DNA from: Mesorhizobium sp. | Lineage (GTDB): Bacteria > Pseudomonadota > Alphaproteobacteria > Rhizobiales > Rhizobiaceae | Length of the DNA: 64,000 bases | Assembly (NCBI RefSeq): GCF_016793485.1 | Contig: NZ_JAEULZ010000003.1 | Location: 282,281 to 346,280, forward strand | Direction: 5' to 3' | In this document: piece after piece, positions 35,201 to 44,572 of the stretch | Layout: the number at the start of each line of letters is the position of its first letter | How positions within the stretch are numbered: position 1 is the stretch's first letter | Program-made: the position numbers and the translations under genes | The notes under the pieces: generated by a model | The model's database searches: none | What the model saw: only the letters and a program-made list of their open reading frames with translations | Told to the model about the DNA's origin: nothing

Positions 35201-36145
35201 ATGCCAAAGGCGATGCAAGAATTCCTCATCTCGGCCAAACCCGACCTGCAGAGGGCCCGCCAGGACTGGTTGACCTCGCTGGCGAAGGAGCGCCGGCTTT
35301 CGCCGGAGACCGTCGAGGCCTATGAGCGCGATTCCAGGCAATTCCTGCAATTCCTCACCGGCTACAATGCCGGCCCGCCCGGAATTTCCGACATCGCCGA
35401 CTTGCGCCCTGCCGACCTGCGCGGCTTCCTCGCCCATCGCAGGTCAGAGGGCGCTGGCCCTCGCACCCTCGGACGCGGCCTTGCCGGCGTGCGCTCGCTG
35501 CTGCGCTTTCTTGAGAAGCGGGGCCTCGCCAACGCCACCGGCGCTGTCGCGATGCGCGCGCCACGGCAGCCGAAATCGCTGCCAAAGCCGTTGACGGCAT
35601 TGGACGCGCGGCGCGTAGCCTCCGCCGACGAACAACTCGCCGAGGAGCCGTGGATTGCCGCGCGCAACGCCGCCGTCTTCACGCTGCTCTATGGCTCTGG
35701 TCTCCGTATTTCCGAGGCGCTTGGCGTCAAGGCTGGCGACTTGCCCGGCCCGGGCGTGCTGCGCGTCACCGGCAAGGGCGGCAAAACGCGCCTGACGCCC
35801 GTGCTGCCCGTCGCACAGAAGGCTGTCGCGGAATATCGCAGGCTATGCCCCTATCATCTCGATCCGGAACAGCCGCTGTTCCGCGGCGCACGCGGCGGGC
35901 CGCTCGACCCTGCGATCATCCAGCGCGAGATGCGCAGATTGCGTTCGGCGCTCAACCTGCCCGACACGGCGACGCCGCATGCGCTGCGCCATTCCTTCGC
36001 GACCCATCTGCTCGGGCGCGGCGGCGATTTGCGCACGATCCAGGAACTGCTCGGCCATGCCAGCCTGTCGACGACTCAGATCTACACCGGCGTCGACACC
36101 CAGCGCCTCCTCGACATCTACGACGCCGCGCATCCACGCGCATGA
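35201..36145 (+). CDS. xerC: Site-specific tyrosine recombinase XerC
   Basis: 314 residues. The SAM-like core-binding domain (residues 15-115) precedes the catalytic domain with R169 (SGLRISE), H260-x-x-R263 (HALRHSFATHLL), H286 (LLGHASLSTTQIY) and nucleophile Y295. This is the full R-K-H-R-H-Y set, with the Lys in GKGGKTR. XerC with XerD resolves chromosome dimers at dif, activated by FtsK, which is also encoded here. XerD-type and XerC-type assignments rest on overall similarity and length. Confidence 0.93.
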   Translation: MPKAMQEFLISAKPDLQRARQDWLTSLAKERRLSPETVEAYERDSRQFLQFLTGYNAGPPGISDIADLRPADLRGFLAHRRSEGAGPRTLGRGLAGVRSLLRFLEKRGLANATGAVAMRAPRQPKSLPKPLTALDARRVASADEQLAEEPWIAARNAAVFTLLYGSGLRISEALGVKAGDLPGPGVLRVTGKGGKTRLTPVLPVAQKAVAEYRRLCPYHLDPEQPLFRGARGGPLDPAIIQREMRRLRSALNLPDTATPHALRHSFATHLLGRGGDLRTIQELLGHASLSTTQIYTGVDTQRLLDIYDAAHPRA

Positions 36146-36207
36146 TCCGACAATTTCGCCATTCGCGTTAACGGTTTCGCCGCAATTCGGGGCGTAGGCT
36201 TGCCTTC

Positions 36208-36345
36208 ATGAGAAAGAAACGCGCCATCGCCATTGCAGACCGTGCGGCTCCGCTCGCGCTAAAATTGGTCTCTGCGGCCAATCTGCTGTTTCTTGCCTCG
36301 TTCGTCATGGCGCTGGCCATGGCCGTCGACGTAGTGCGCCCCTAA
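36208..36345 (+). CDS. Possible small membrane protein, 45 aa
   Basis: A 46-codon frame begins ATGAGAAAGAAACGC (MRKKRAIAIADRAAP) and has one hydrophobic stretch (LKLVSAANLLFLASFVMALAMAV) with an inside-positive N-terminus. This is the pattern of a small single-pass inner-membrane protein. It lies 62 bp after xerC, within a 307-bp gap. No strong ribosome-binding site is visible and no family is recognised. Confidence 0.45.
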   Translation: MRKKRAIAIADRAAPLALKLVSAANLLFLASFVMALAMAVDVVRP

Positions 36346-36452
36346 AGCAACCCATCACTTCACGTTCGGGTCAGGAAAACGACTTGCCGGTTGCCGTCGG
36401 ACGGCTGCGCCGGTATCAGAGGCGGCCTCTCCCTTCCTACTGAAAAGTCGTC

Positions 36453-36932
36453 ATGAGCCGTCTCGAAAGCTTCATCCGCCGCCTGACGGCGCAGCGCGAT
36501 ATCCTCAACATGATTTGTCATGACATGGGCCTTCGCGATGGACCGGTTATCGAGCTTGGCCTCGGTAACGGCCGTACCTATGACCACCTACGCGAAGCAT
36601 TGCCCGGACGGCGCATCGTCGCCTTCGATCGCGTCAACGCAGCCAACCTTCGCTCCCTGCCGCCGGAAGGAGACCTTATCCTCGGAGAGATAAGCGAGAC
36701 GGCACGGTCCTTCGCCGGCATAGGCGCGGCGCTCATGCATGCCGACATTGGCAGCGGCTATGATGATCTCGACGAAATGAACCTGCGTTGGCTTCCGCAA
36801 TTGGCGGTGGACCTGCTCGCGCCGGGCGGGATAGCGGCAAGCGGCGTACCGCTCGACCATCCCGACCTTTGCGTGCTGCCGCTGCCCGAAGGCATCCGCC
36901 CAGGCCGCTACTTCCTCTATCGGAAAAGCTGA
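36453..36932 (+). CDS. SAM-dependent methyltransferase-like protein (Methyltransf_17 type)
   Basis: 159 residues. GPVIELGLGNGRTYDHLREALPGRRIVAFDR is a SAM-binding motif I, followed by LMHADIGSGYDDLDEMNLRWLPQLAVDLLAPGGIAASGVPL. It resembles a short family of predicted methyltransferases restricted mostly to Hyphomicrobiales. The substrate is unknown. Its end is 9 bp from the convergent MscS gene. Confidence 0.8.
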   Translation: MSRLESFIRRLTAQRDILNMICHDMGLRDGPVIELGLGNGRTYDHLREALPGRRIVAFDRVNAANLRSLPPEGDLILGEISETARSFAGIGAALMHADIGSGYDDLDEMNLRWLPQLAVDLLAPGGIAASGVPLDHPDLCVLPLPEGIRPGRYFLYRKS

Positions 36933-36941
36933 TCGCCCCGA

Positions 36942-38771
36942 TTAGGAAGCAGGCGCCGGGGCATCGCCGGTAAGCGGCTTGGGAACGACGCGAATGTCGT
37001 TCTCACGGAAGGCCTGGTGGACGGATTTCAGCACCTCGCGCCGTATCCCGGATACGTCGGCCGGCTTGGCGGTGAACTTGCCGCGAACCACGAGCGTGCC
37101 GTCCTCGACGTTTGCGATACCCTGGCTCTTGAACGTCTCGATGATCCCCGGTGACAATTCCGGATTCGCAAGCAGATCCTGTCCGATCTTCTTGAACAGC
37201 TTGCGCACCACTTCCATGTCGGTGTCGAAAGACACTCGGAACGCGATCTTCTCGATCGCCCAGTCGCGGCTGAAGTTCACGACCTTGCTGATCTGGCCGT
37301 ACGGGATGGTTGCGACGGGGCCGCGCGGGTTGCGCAGCGTCACCGAGCGTACGGAAATCTTCTCAACCGTACCCTTGGCGCCAGACGTCTCGATGTATTC
37401 GCCTATGCGGAAGGCGTCATCGACGAGGAAGAAGAGACCCGACACGATATCCTTGACGAGCGTTTGCGAACCGAAGCCGATGGCAAGGCCGAACACGCTG
37501 AGGCCGGTGATCAGCGGCCAGACATTGACGCCCATCGACACGAGGATCGACAGGAAAGCGAGTGCGGCGATCGCCGACTTGCCGACCCAGCCGATCAGCG
37601 GCACCAGCGTTCCCAGGCGGGAATAAGGCATAGCCGGATTGCCTGCCGATTCCCTGTCACGCAGCGCGATGCGCCCCATCGCCGAGCCAAGCAGGTTCCA
37701 GCAAAACGCCGCGCCGGTTGTGATCAGGCCGATTTGAAGAGCCTCTGTTCTGATGCTGTGCAGGTTGATGCCGAAGCCTGATGCCAACGGCGAGGCCCAT
37801 ATCGCGCCGAGCATCGTGATCATGACGATCAGCACGGCGAACCTCAGCGTCTGCTGCAGCGCGATCCGTACGATCGAGACACGCTCACCTTCCAACGCGG
37901 TGTTTGCCCTGGTTGCGATGACCGCATCGATATGCGGAAGCAGGAAGACGATCACGATGGTCGCCAAAACCGTTCCACCGGGAAGCGGCACGCCGAGCGT
38001 TTGCGCGATCTGTGTCGTCACGAACGTCACCGCCAGGAATCCGATCACGATCGCGGGCCACAGGCGAGCGAGCCATCCATGCCAGCGCGCACGCGGCTTC
38101 GACCCGGCGATGGCCGCCGAGAGCGTTGTCCCGTGATGCCAGACGATCAAGGCGAACATGGCAAAGGCCGGCAGCACGAAAAGCAGAGTGCCGATCACAT
38201 CTCGCACGCTCAGTCCGGCATTCCAGAGTCGCAAGGTGGCCATGGTGGCCATGCCGAAAAGGCTCCAGCCGACGGCCAGGGAGAGGTCTCGTGCCAGCTT
38301 GCCAAGATGCCCTTTGCCAAGAGGCGATTTCGTCAGCAGCACGTGAAGAGCTTCGAACGCGACAAGGGCAAATGCCGAAACCACGATCCAGATGCGCAGG
38401 GTACGAACGGCAAGCCCTTCTGCCGGTAACAACCGCTGGACGATAACGCCAGCCACAACGGCGATGATCACCGCGCCGACAAGAGCAAACAGCCTTCGCC
38501 AGCCCCCGGCTTGCGGTCGCCCGAACCAGCGGCGGCATGCAAGAAAGGCTGCAACGGTAACGGCCACGACGAGCAATATCTGAAGCGCAAGCGCACCGAA
38601 ACTCGTTCCGCCCGCCTCGAACGAGGCTCGCAATGTGTCCAATTCGCTTCCGATGTTCCGGAACGCGCCGACGCGCGCATCCAGCCCGGAAACGAAACGA
38701 CCCATAATTTGTTCGATTCCGGAGACGATTGACGTTACGTCCGTCGCCGGTGCAGCAGTGTCTTCCGCCAT
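36942..38771 (-). CDS. Large mechanosensitive-channel (MscS-family) membrane protein
   Basis: 609 residues with about ten membrane segments up to residue 420. The MscS pore helix and beta domain follow: ITGLSVFGLAIGFGSQTLVKDIVSGLFFLVDDAFRIGEYIE, RSVTLRNPRGPVATIPYGQISKVVNFSRDW. The C-terminal beta/alpha domain ends with EVLKSVHQAFRENDIRVVPKPL. This is the extended MscS class seen in many alphaproteobacteria; a role in osmotic down-shock release is inferred. A signal peptide is not obvious. Confidence 0.9.
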   Translation of the reverse strand: MAEDTAAPATDVTSIVSGIEQIMGRFVSGLDARVGAFRNIGSELDTLRASFEAGGTSFGALALQILLVVAVTVAAFLACRRWFGRPQAGGWRRLFALVGAVIIAVVAGVIVQRLLPAEGLAVRTLRIWIVVSAFALVAFEALHVLLTKSPLGKGHLGKLARDLSLAVGWSLFGMATMATLRLWNAGLSVRDVIGTLLFVLPAFAMFALIVWHHGTTLSAAIAGSKPRARWHGWLARLWPAIVIGFLAVTFVTTQIAQTLGVPLPGGTVLATIVIVFLLPHIDAVIATRANTALEGERVSIVRIALQQTLRFAVLIVMITMLGAIWASPLASGFGINLHSIRTEALQIGLITTGAAFCWNLLGSAMGRIALRDRESAGNPAMPYSRLGTLVPLIGWVGKSAIAALAFLSILVSMGVNVWPLITGLSVFGLAIGFGSQTLVKDIVSGLFFLVDDAFRIGEYIETSGAKGTVEKISVRSVTLRNPRGPVATIPYGQISKVVNFSRDWAIEKIAFRVSFDTDMEVVRKLFKKIGQDLLANPELSPGIIETFKSQGIANVEDGTLVVRGKFTAKPADVSGIRREVLKSVHQAFRENDIRVVPKPLTGDAPAPAS

Positions 38772-38882
38772 GTTCCCCTCTCCGTGAGCCCGGGCGGAGC
38801 CGGACCACGGCCCTTACTACAGCCAGTCACAGGGGGAAACAATATTGGCCTTTGGGGTCGGGCTGGCCCGTTCTCCCAGTGG

Positions 38883-39143
38883 TTAAGCCATTCCGAGCGC
38901 AGCCAGATAAAGGTCGAGAATGGCCTCCTCCTCCTGCCGCTCCGCCTGGTCCTGCTTGCGCAGGCGGATGATCTTGCGCACGGCCTTGGTGTCGAAGCCG
39001 GTACCCTTCATCTCGGCGAAGACTTCCTTGATGTCGTCGGCAATCGTTTTCTTCTCCTCCTCCAGACGCTCGATACGCTCGATGAAGGCGCGCAACTGGC
39101 CAGCGGCCACGGTCTGGCTGGTCTCGGTGATGTCATCGGCCAT
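38883..39143 (-). CDS. gapR: GapR-family DNA-binding protein (DUF2312)
   Basis: 86 residues. It is a helical protein with the DUF2312 pattern: [72 protein letters not shown]. GapR is an alphaproteobacterial nucleoid-associated protein that binds over-twisted DNA as a dimer of dimers and stimulates topoisomerases; it is important for growth in Caulobacter. An upstream in-frame extension to 39227 has no conserved sequence; the ATG at 39143 is the start. Confidence 0.93.
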   Translation of the reverse strand: MADDITETSQTVAAGQLRAFIERIERLEEEKKTIADDIKEVFAEMKGTGFDTKAVRKIIRLRKQDQAERQEEEAILDLYLAALGMA

Positions 39144-39248
39144 GGTGCTCTCCTGAACTATTGCCGCCCGACTCGGATGGGCCGCGCGGGGGTGCGGTTC
39201 GATGCCCCAAGCGGCCGGGAGGGTCAAGGGGGCCGGGTATGCCGCTCT

Positions 39249-39557
39249 TCAATGGTCCTTGGGGCGGTTGACATCGAACGCCGCCTTCTTGGCATCCGAC
39301 GCTTCCGTTTGGTATTTTTTCAGCCAATCGGCATAGGGCATTCCGTAGACGATTTCGCGCGACTCGTCCTTCGACAGCGGCAGGCCTTCCGCCTCCGCCG
39401 CCTCGCGATACCAGTTGGACAGGCAGTTGCGGCAGAAGCCGGCGAGATTCATCAAGTCGATGTTTTGTACGTCGGTTCGCCCGCGCAGGTGCTCGACCAG
39501 CCGCCGGAAGGCGGCCGCCTCGAAATCGCGCCGCTGCGTTTCGCTGAGATCGGTCAC
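39249..39557 (-). CDS. DUF1244-family protein
   Basis: 102 residues. FRRLVEHLRGRTDVQNIDLMNLAGFCRNCLSNWYREAAEAEGLPLSKDESREIVYGMPYADWLKKYQ is the family core, with a CRNC pair that may bind a metal or form a disulfide. The family is widespread in proteobacteria with no settled role. It overlaps the N-formylglutamate amidohydrolase gene by 4 bp (ATGA) and lies just upstream of gapR on the same strand. Confidence 0.88.
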   Translation of the reverse strand: MTDLSETQRRDFEAAAFRRLVEHLRGRTDVQNIDLMNLAGFCRNCLSNWYREAAEAEGLPLSKDESREIVYGMPYADWLKKYQTEASDAKKAAFDVNRPKDH

Positions 39558-40375
39558 GGCGATCCTCCCATCTTGGCCGGCACCGGCCCGGTCCGCGAGC
39601 CGTAATGCCTGACCTCGTGTATATCGGGTCGGCGGTTGATCGCGTCAACGATTGGCACCAGCCGCTCTGCCCATTCGTCTGCGCCGCTTTCATCGGCGAT
39701 CAGGTCCTGCCTGATCTCGATGAGCGCATGAGCAAAGCCGTTTACGATCGCGTGCCGATGCATCGTGTCGCCGCGCAGCGCACCGTCATAGGGCTCGTTG
39801 TCGCCGACCACCAATAATGGGTCGGCGGCCAGCATTTCGATCAGCGGTCGCGCCGCCCGGTCGTCTAGATCCCACAGCACGCCGGCATGCCAAGGGCGCA
39901 CGAAACCCTGCATGACGGGCGTGAAGGAATGGACCGAAACGATCAGCGGCGGGCTGGCGGACGCAGCGGCAGCCGAGGCGACCATGGCGCCGACCGCGTC
40001 GTGATATGGGCGATAGAATTGCTCCAGCCGCCTTTCGCGCTCCGCCTCCGGCATCGGATAGTTCGCTGGAACGACAGTGCCGTCGTACAACTGACGGACC
40101 AGCGTCGGATCGTCCTCGCCCCGGTTGGGATCGATGAGCAGGCGCGAAAAGCCAGCCATCACCGCCGGCGCGCCTGTAAGCTCGGCAAGCCGCCGCGTCA
40201 CGGCCTCAACGCCGATGTCGTAGGCGATGTGGCGGTCGAACTCGGACGCGGGCAAACCGAGGTCGCCGTACTCGTCGGGGAGATCGCGCCTGGCATGGTC
40301 TGCTACCAGCACCAGACCAAGTCCGCGATCGCCATCCACGATTTCGAAAGGGGCGAAAACTGCCGAACGGGTCAT
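39554..40375 (-). CDS. N-formylglutamate amidohydrolase family protein
   Basis: 273 residues. LVADHARRDLPDEYGDLGLPASEFDRHIAYDIGVEAVTRRLAEL and APAVMAGFSRLLIDPNRGEDDPTLV are the family hallmarks, with metal-binding histidines in DHA and in SVHSF. HutG-type members hydrolyse N-formyl-L-glutamate in histidine catabolism; stand-alone members often have other substrates. No hut genes are nearby, so the substrate is open. A start further upstream (40651) is not supported. Confidence 0.9.
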   Translation of the reverse strand: MTRSAVFAPFEIVDGDRGLGLVLVADHARRDLPDEYGDLGLPASEFDRHIAYDIGVEAVTRRLAELTGAPAVMAGFSRLLIDPNRGEDDPTLVRQLYDGTVVPANYPMPEAERERRLEQFYRPYHDAVGAMVASAAAASASPPLIVSVHSFTPVMQGFVRPWHAGVLWDLDDRAARPLIEMLAADPLLVVGDNEPYDGALRGDTMHRHAIVNGFAHALIEIRQDLIADESGADEWAERLVPIVDAINRRPDIHEVRHYGSRTGPVPAKMGGSP

Positions 40376-40572
40376 GACAAATGGCTTCTGCGATGGAGCG
40401 CGAACGGCGCGGATTTTACGGAATGCCGCGAACAATGCCGCTGTTTGGCCACGCTTTTCAAGGAATTCTGCGGCGCGCGACAAAAAGCGTGGTCCATTCG
40501 GCCAAATCGATTGGGCTGGCAGTGTGCGCGCGTTGACATAAGGCCGGACTTTTCCGAAAAGGGGCGCAGACA

Positions 40573-41097
40573 ATGCTTCTGAAATGCAAGAGAGGTTTGG
40601 GGATGGCTTTTGCCGCTGGGCAACGCGTTCGTCTTGCGTCGCCCGTACCACCCATTCTCCTTGCGATAGCCTGCTTCACGGCGCTCGGGACGACTGGCGC
40701 GAAAGCCGACTTCCGCGTCTGCAACGCGACGCAGAACCTCGTCGGCGTCGGCATCGGTTATCGCGCCGAGGCCGGCTGGGTCACCGAGGGCTGGTGGCAC
40801 ATCGAAGGCTCGACCTGCAAGACGCTGATAGAGGGACCGCTGTCATCCAGGTTTTACTATCTGTATGCAGAAGACGCCGAACGGGGCGGCCGATGGGATG
40901 GTCCGGTGACCATGTGCGTGGCGGAAAAGGAATTCAAGATCGCCGGCATCAACGATTGCCTGGCGCGCGGATATCAACGCGCCGGCTTCCAGGAATATGA
41001 CACCGGCGAGCAGGCGAGTTGGATGGTTCAGTTGACTGACGAGCCCGCGCCGGCGGACGGCGGCGAGCAGACAGTGAACGGACAAACAACTCCATGA
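40573..41097 (+). CDS. DUF1036 exported protein
   Basis: 174 residues. A hydrophobic leader (about 24-44, LASPVPPILLAIACFTALGTTGAKA) precedes the DUF1036 domain: DFRVCNATQNLVGVGIGYRAEAGWVTEGWWHIEGSTCKTLIEGPLSSRFYYLYAEDAERGGRWDGPVTMCV. DUF1036 proteins are periplasmic, cysteine-containing and of unknown function. The last codon overlaps the pyk start (ATGA). The coupling is conserved-looking but unexplained. Confidence 0.85.
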   Translation: MLLKCKRGLGMAFAAGQRVRLASPVPPILLAIACFTALGTTGAKADFRVCNATQNLVGVGIGYRAEAGWVTEGWWHIEGSTCKTLIEGPLSSRFYYLYAEDAERGGRWDGPVTMCVAEKEFKIAGINDCLARGYQRAGFQEYDTGEQASWMVQLTDEPAPADGGEQTVNGQTTP

Positions 41098-42569
41098 GAC
41101 GTAGTCGCAAGGTCAAGATACTCGCCACGATCGGTCCGGCGTCCTCCAGCGAGGAAATGCTGAGGAAGCTGTTCGAGGCAGGTGCGGACGTGTTCCGCAT
41201 CAACATGAGCCATACCGACCATGACCTTATGCGCACGCTGGTGGCGCGCATCCGTGCCGTTGAAGAGTCCGTCAGCAGGCCGATCGGCATCCTTGCCGAT
41301 CTTCAGGGGCCTAAGCTTCGTGTCGGCAAGTTCGCCAATGGCAAGGAGACGCTGAAGCCGGGCCAGATATTCACGCTCGATGACAATCCCGAGCCCGGAG
41401 ACGCGACGCGCGTCTACCTGCCACATCCGGAAATCCTCAAGTCGGTCGAACCTGGCCATCGCCTGCTGATCGACGATGGCAAGCTGGAGTTGAAGGCGAC
41501 CGCCTGCGACGGCAAGTCAATCACCTGCATCGTCGTCGCCGGTACTTCGATTTCCGACAAGAAGGGCGTGAGCCTGCCCGACACCGACCTGCCGGTCGGC
41601 GCGTTGACGAACAAGGATCGCGCGGACCTCGACGCGGTGTTGGAGACAGGCGTCGACTGGGTCGCGCTCTCCTTCATCCAGCGGCCGGACGACCTTGCCG
41701 AGGCGCGCAAGATCGCGCGCGGCCGGGCGCTGCTTATGTCCAAGATCGAAAAGCCGCAGGCGGTCGCGCGTCTGGCTGAGATCATTGAGCTTTCAGACGC
41801 GCTGATGGTGGCGCGTGGCGACCTCGGCGTCGAGATGCCGCTGGAGGCCGTGCCGGGTATCCAGAAGCAGATTACTCGCGCCGGACGACGCGCGGGCAAG
41901 CCGGTTGTCGTCGCCACGCAGATGCTGGAGTCGATGATTACCTCGCCCGTACCCACGCGTGCGGAAGTCTCGGACGTGTCGATCGCCGTGTTCGAAGGCG
42001 CCGACGCGATCATGCTTTCGGCGGAATCGGCGGCGGGCGCCTATCCGGTCGAGGCAGTGGCGACGATGAACAGGATCGCCACCAAGGTCGAAACCGACCC
42101 GCTTTACGCCGGCATTATCAACGCGCAGCGTTCGGAACCGGAAGCCACCGGCGCGGACGCCATCTCGCTTGCCGCGCGCCAGATCGCCGAAACGCTGAAG
42201 CTGTCCGCCATCGTCACCTACACCGCTTCCGGCACGACCGGGCTGCGCGCGGCGCGCGAGCGACCGCAGGTGCCGATCATCGCGCTCTCGCCGATTCTCA
42301 ACACGGCGCGCCGGCTGTCGCTTCTGTGGGGCACGCACTGCGTCGTTTCGCCGGATGCCGCCGACCTCGACGACATGGTCGATCGCGCCTGCCGCATCGC
42401 ACAGGAGGAAAAGTTCGGCGCGAAGGGCGACCGCATCATCATCACGGCTGGCGTACCCCTGAGGACGCCCGGTTCCACCAACATGCTCCGCATCGCCTAT
42501 ATCGGAGTCGACGAAGGCTCGGCCGATCCAGAGCGCGGGCGCATCACCCCACAGAAGAACCCTCGCTAA
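41094..42569 (+). CDS. pyk: Pyruvate kinase
   Basis: 491 residues. Typical motifs are KVKILATIGPASSSEEMLRKLFEAGADVFRINMSH, ILADLQGPKLRVGKF, the catalytic lysine region MSKIEKPQAVARLAEIIE, VARGDLGVEMPLEAVPGIQKQI, GKPVVVATQMLESMI, TRAEVSDVSIAVFEGADAIMLSAESAAGAYPVEAV. It makes pyruvate and ATP from phosphoenolpyruvate. It starts inside the stop of the DUF1036 gene. Confidence 0.97.
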   Translation: MRRSRKVKILATIGPASSSEEMLRKLFEAGADVFRINMSHTDHDLMRTLVARIRAVEESVSRPIGILADLQGPKLRVGKFANGKETLKPGQIFTLDDNPEPGDATRVYLPHPEILKSVEPGHRLLIDDGKLELKATACDGKSITCIVVAGTSISDKKGVSLPDTDLPVGALTNKDRADLDAVLETGVDWVALSFIQRPDDLAEARKIARGRALLMSKIEKPQAVARLAEIIELSDALMVARGDLGVEMPLEAVPGIQKQITRAGRRAGKPVVVATQMLESMITSPVPTRAEVSDVSIAVFEGADAIMLSAESAAGAYPVEAVATMNRIATKVETDPLYAGIINAQRSEPEATGADAISLAARQIAETLKLSAIVTYTASGTTGLRAARERPQVPIIALSPILNTARRLSLLWGTHCVVSPDAADLDDMVDRACRIAQEEKFGAKGDRIIITAGVPLRTPGSTNMLRIAYIGVDEGSADPERGRITPQKNPR

Positions 42570-42598
42570 ACACCCCGCAAGTAGACTTCAGGGCGCAG

Positions 42599-43681
42599 TC
42601 AGATTCCGGCAAGTTCTCGATCGGGAACCGAGGTGGGTTCGCAGCCGGGCGAAAACCGGTCGTCGGCAATCCGCGCCTCGACCGCCCTGGCCATCGCCTG
42701 AAGGTCGCGCGGCAGCCCGGCCAGCTTTTCGATGGCGGCCACCGCAAGGTCAGGCGTGATCCAGTCGGGCTTGTGGCCGAGATTGCGGACCCAGACCAAT
42801 TCGGCATCGGGAATGTCGCGCACCAGTCCTATCGAGTGGATTTCTTCATAGACCACCGTGTCTGCATCTCCGGAAATAACAACGGCCGGCGCAATGATTT
42901 CGGGGTATCGCGACGCATTTTCCAGCGCAAAACGATAGAGGCCCTCGACATCCGCGGCGTTAGCCCGGAACGCTCGCGGCCGCAGCACGAGAGGAATCTG
43001 CGCCCGTCGAAGATAGTCCTCGGGCATCATATTTGGAGCAAACACGCATTTCGTTGCGCCACGCATCTGGATCAATCCGGCTAGACCGACGACCGTCTCG
43101 GAGAACAGCCAGCCGATCACCGGGATCCGCGTCACGCTGTAGTACCACGACGTTTTTCCGCCGGGCCATGGATGGGTGGCGGCGGAGAGGAACAGCAGAC
43201 CTTTCGTCTTCTCTGGAAAGTCGAGCGCGAAGGCTGCGGCGATAGAGCCGCCGAAGGAATGCCCGACGATGATTGCGGGGCCGATCCCCAGCCGGTCCAT
43301 CAATCCGGCGATCAGCGCCGCCTGCTCGTATTGGGACACATGCCCCTTGGCGCGTCCCGACCAGCCAAGGCCCGGACGGTCGAGGAACAGCATTTCCGCC
43401 CTACCTTGCAGAAGCGGCTGCATCGGCGCCAGTTGGTCATTAAGATTGGCGCTGGCGCCGTGGATGAACACGACAGGCGGCAGGTCGCTGTCCTGGGCAG
43501 ACACATGCACATGGTGCAGACTGACGCCGCCGACATTCGCGAACGAGCCTGCGGGCGGATTCCTGAAACCGATCAACCACGTGTTCACGCGCGTGAACCC
43601 GGCAAGCAAAACAAGCGGAGCGAGGGTAACGAGAAGCAACGCAGCCACGGTCACAGACAATGGATTGAGAGAGTTCGACAC
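42599..43681 (-). CDS. Alpha/beta hydrolase
   Basis: 360 residues. One N-terminal membrane segment (about 10-30) precedes an alpha/beta-hydrolase domain with HGASANLNDQ (oxyanion region), LFLDRPGLGWSGR, the nucleophile elbow VGHSFGGS with S142, and an acid/histidine pair in GDADTVV and NLGHKPD. The membrane anchor suggests action at the inner membrane or periplasm. Substrate unknown. It converges on pyk. Confidence 0.88.
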   Translation of the reverse strand: MSNSLNPLSVTVAALLLVTLAPLVLLAGFTRVNTWLIGFRNPPAGSFANVGGVSLHHVHVSAQDSDLPPVVFIHGASANLNDQLAPMQPLLQGRAEMLFLDRPGLGWSGRAKGHVSQYEQAALIAGLMDRLGIGPAIIVGHSFGGSIAAAFALDFPEKTKGLLFLSAATHPWPGGKTSWYYSVTRIPVIGWLFSETVVGLAGLIQMRGATKCVFAPNMMPEDYLRRAQIPLVLRPRAFRANAADVEGLYRFALENASRYPEIIAPAVVISGDADTVVYEEIHSIGLVRDIPDAELVWVRNLGHKPDWITPDLAVAAIEKLAGLPRDLQAMARAVEARIADDRFSPGCEPTSVPDRELAGI

Positions 43682-43710
43682 GGCAGAAGGCCGATCAGAG
43701 TCGTGCTTGG

Positions 43711-44367
43711 TCAGATGCCTTCGCCGGCCAATTCCTCCGACAGCGTCGCGACCTCGTTCTGGGCGCTACGCATCATCGGGTAGACCTCAAGCACGCGCTG
43801 CCAAGCCTCCAGCGCCAGTTCATTGCGGCCCGTCGTCTTCATGATCTGGCCGATGCCCGACAGTGCACCAAAATGACGCGGCTCTATCTCCAGCGTATGG
43901 ACGATATCCGACATCGATTTCGCGTAGTTGTTCATCATGAAGTGAACGGTCGCACGCCGGTTCCAGCCCTCGGCGTAGTCGGGCCGCATCGTCACGACCT
44001 GATCGAGGAAATCCAGCGCTACGTCGAACTTCTTGGTGTCCATCGCGTTCTTCGACCATCCCATCATGAGATCGATGGAAGCGCTGCCGGAGCGACTCCA
44101 CTCTTCCCAAATACGGCTGGCGATGCGCTCGGCCGCCTTTTCATTGCGCTCGCGCTTCAATTGAACGAACAGCGCATCGACCCGGCTATTCTGCTTCTCG
44201 CCAGACGGCAACACCGCCTCTGGCGATGGGAAGGCCTCGCTTGGCAGGGCCTCTTGAGGCAGCGCTCCGGGAAATTCAGGCAGGGCTTCATCCGACGGCT
44301 CGGTGGCGAAGGCCGGAAGCAAAGCGGCGGTCAGGACCATGCCGCAAATGGCAAAACGAATCCGCAT
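43711..44367 (-). CDS. Secreted tetratricopeptide-repeat protein
   Basis: 218 residues. A signal peptide (MRIRFAICGMVLTAALLPAFA) is followed by an acidic proline-rich spacer and then three TPR units (about 70-205): AERIASRIWEEWSRSGSASIDLMMGWSKNAMDTKKFDVALDFLDQVVTMRPDYAEGWNRRATVHFMMNNYAKSMSDIVHTLEIEPRHFGALSGIGQIMKTTGRNELALEAW. It is probably a periplasmic scaffold. Start chosen at the ATG before the signal peptide, 21 codons inside the open frame. Confidence 0.85.
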   Translation of the reverse strand: MRIRFAICGMVLTAALLPAFATEPSDEALPEFPGALPQEALPSEAFPSPEAVLPSGEKQNSRVDALFVQLKRERNEKAAERIASRIWEEWSRSGSASIDLMMGWSKNAMDTKKFDVALDFLDQVVTMRPDYAEGWNRRATVHFMMNNYAKSMSDIVHTLEIEPRHFGALSGIGQIMKTTGRNELALEAWQRVLEVYPMMRSAQNEVATLSEELAGEGI

Positions 44368-44446
44368 GGGCACGAATCTATTCGCACCTGCACAAAGGTC
44401 AAATTGAATTTTTCGTGTCGAGGGCCTCACGGCCCTTCAGATCAAC

Positions 44447-44572
44447 TCAGCCCTGACGCGCCTTGAAGCGCGGAGCGGTCTTGTTGATCAGGTAAACGCG
44501 GCCCTTGCGGCGAACCAGGCGGTTGTCGCGGTGACGGGCCTTCAGGGCCTTGAGGGAGTTCTTGATCTTCAT
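44447..44572 (-). CDS. rpmJ: 50S ribosomal protein L36
   Basis: 41 residues: [22 protein letters not shown] then [19 protein letters not shown]. This is the 41-residue L36 form without the CxxC..H zinc ligands seen in the 37-residue form, standard in alphaproteobacteria. It lies alone, outside the ribosomal gene clusters, as is common for this form. Too short for many gene callers. Confidence 0.93.
   Translation of the reverse strand: MKIKNSLKALKARHRDNRLVRRKGRVYLINKTAPRFKARQG

Noticed and set aside
38808-38882. Possible tRNA in the gap between the MscS gene and gapR
   Set aside because: The gap has the right size but no acceptor-stem pairing, TTCGA loop or anticodon arm could be drawn.
44421-44436. 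Short hairpin AGGGCC-TCAC-GGCCCT after rpmJ
   Set aside because: Only a 6-bp stem with no T-run, so not called as a terminator.
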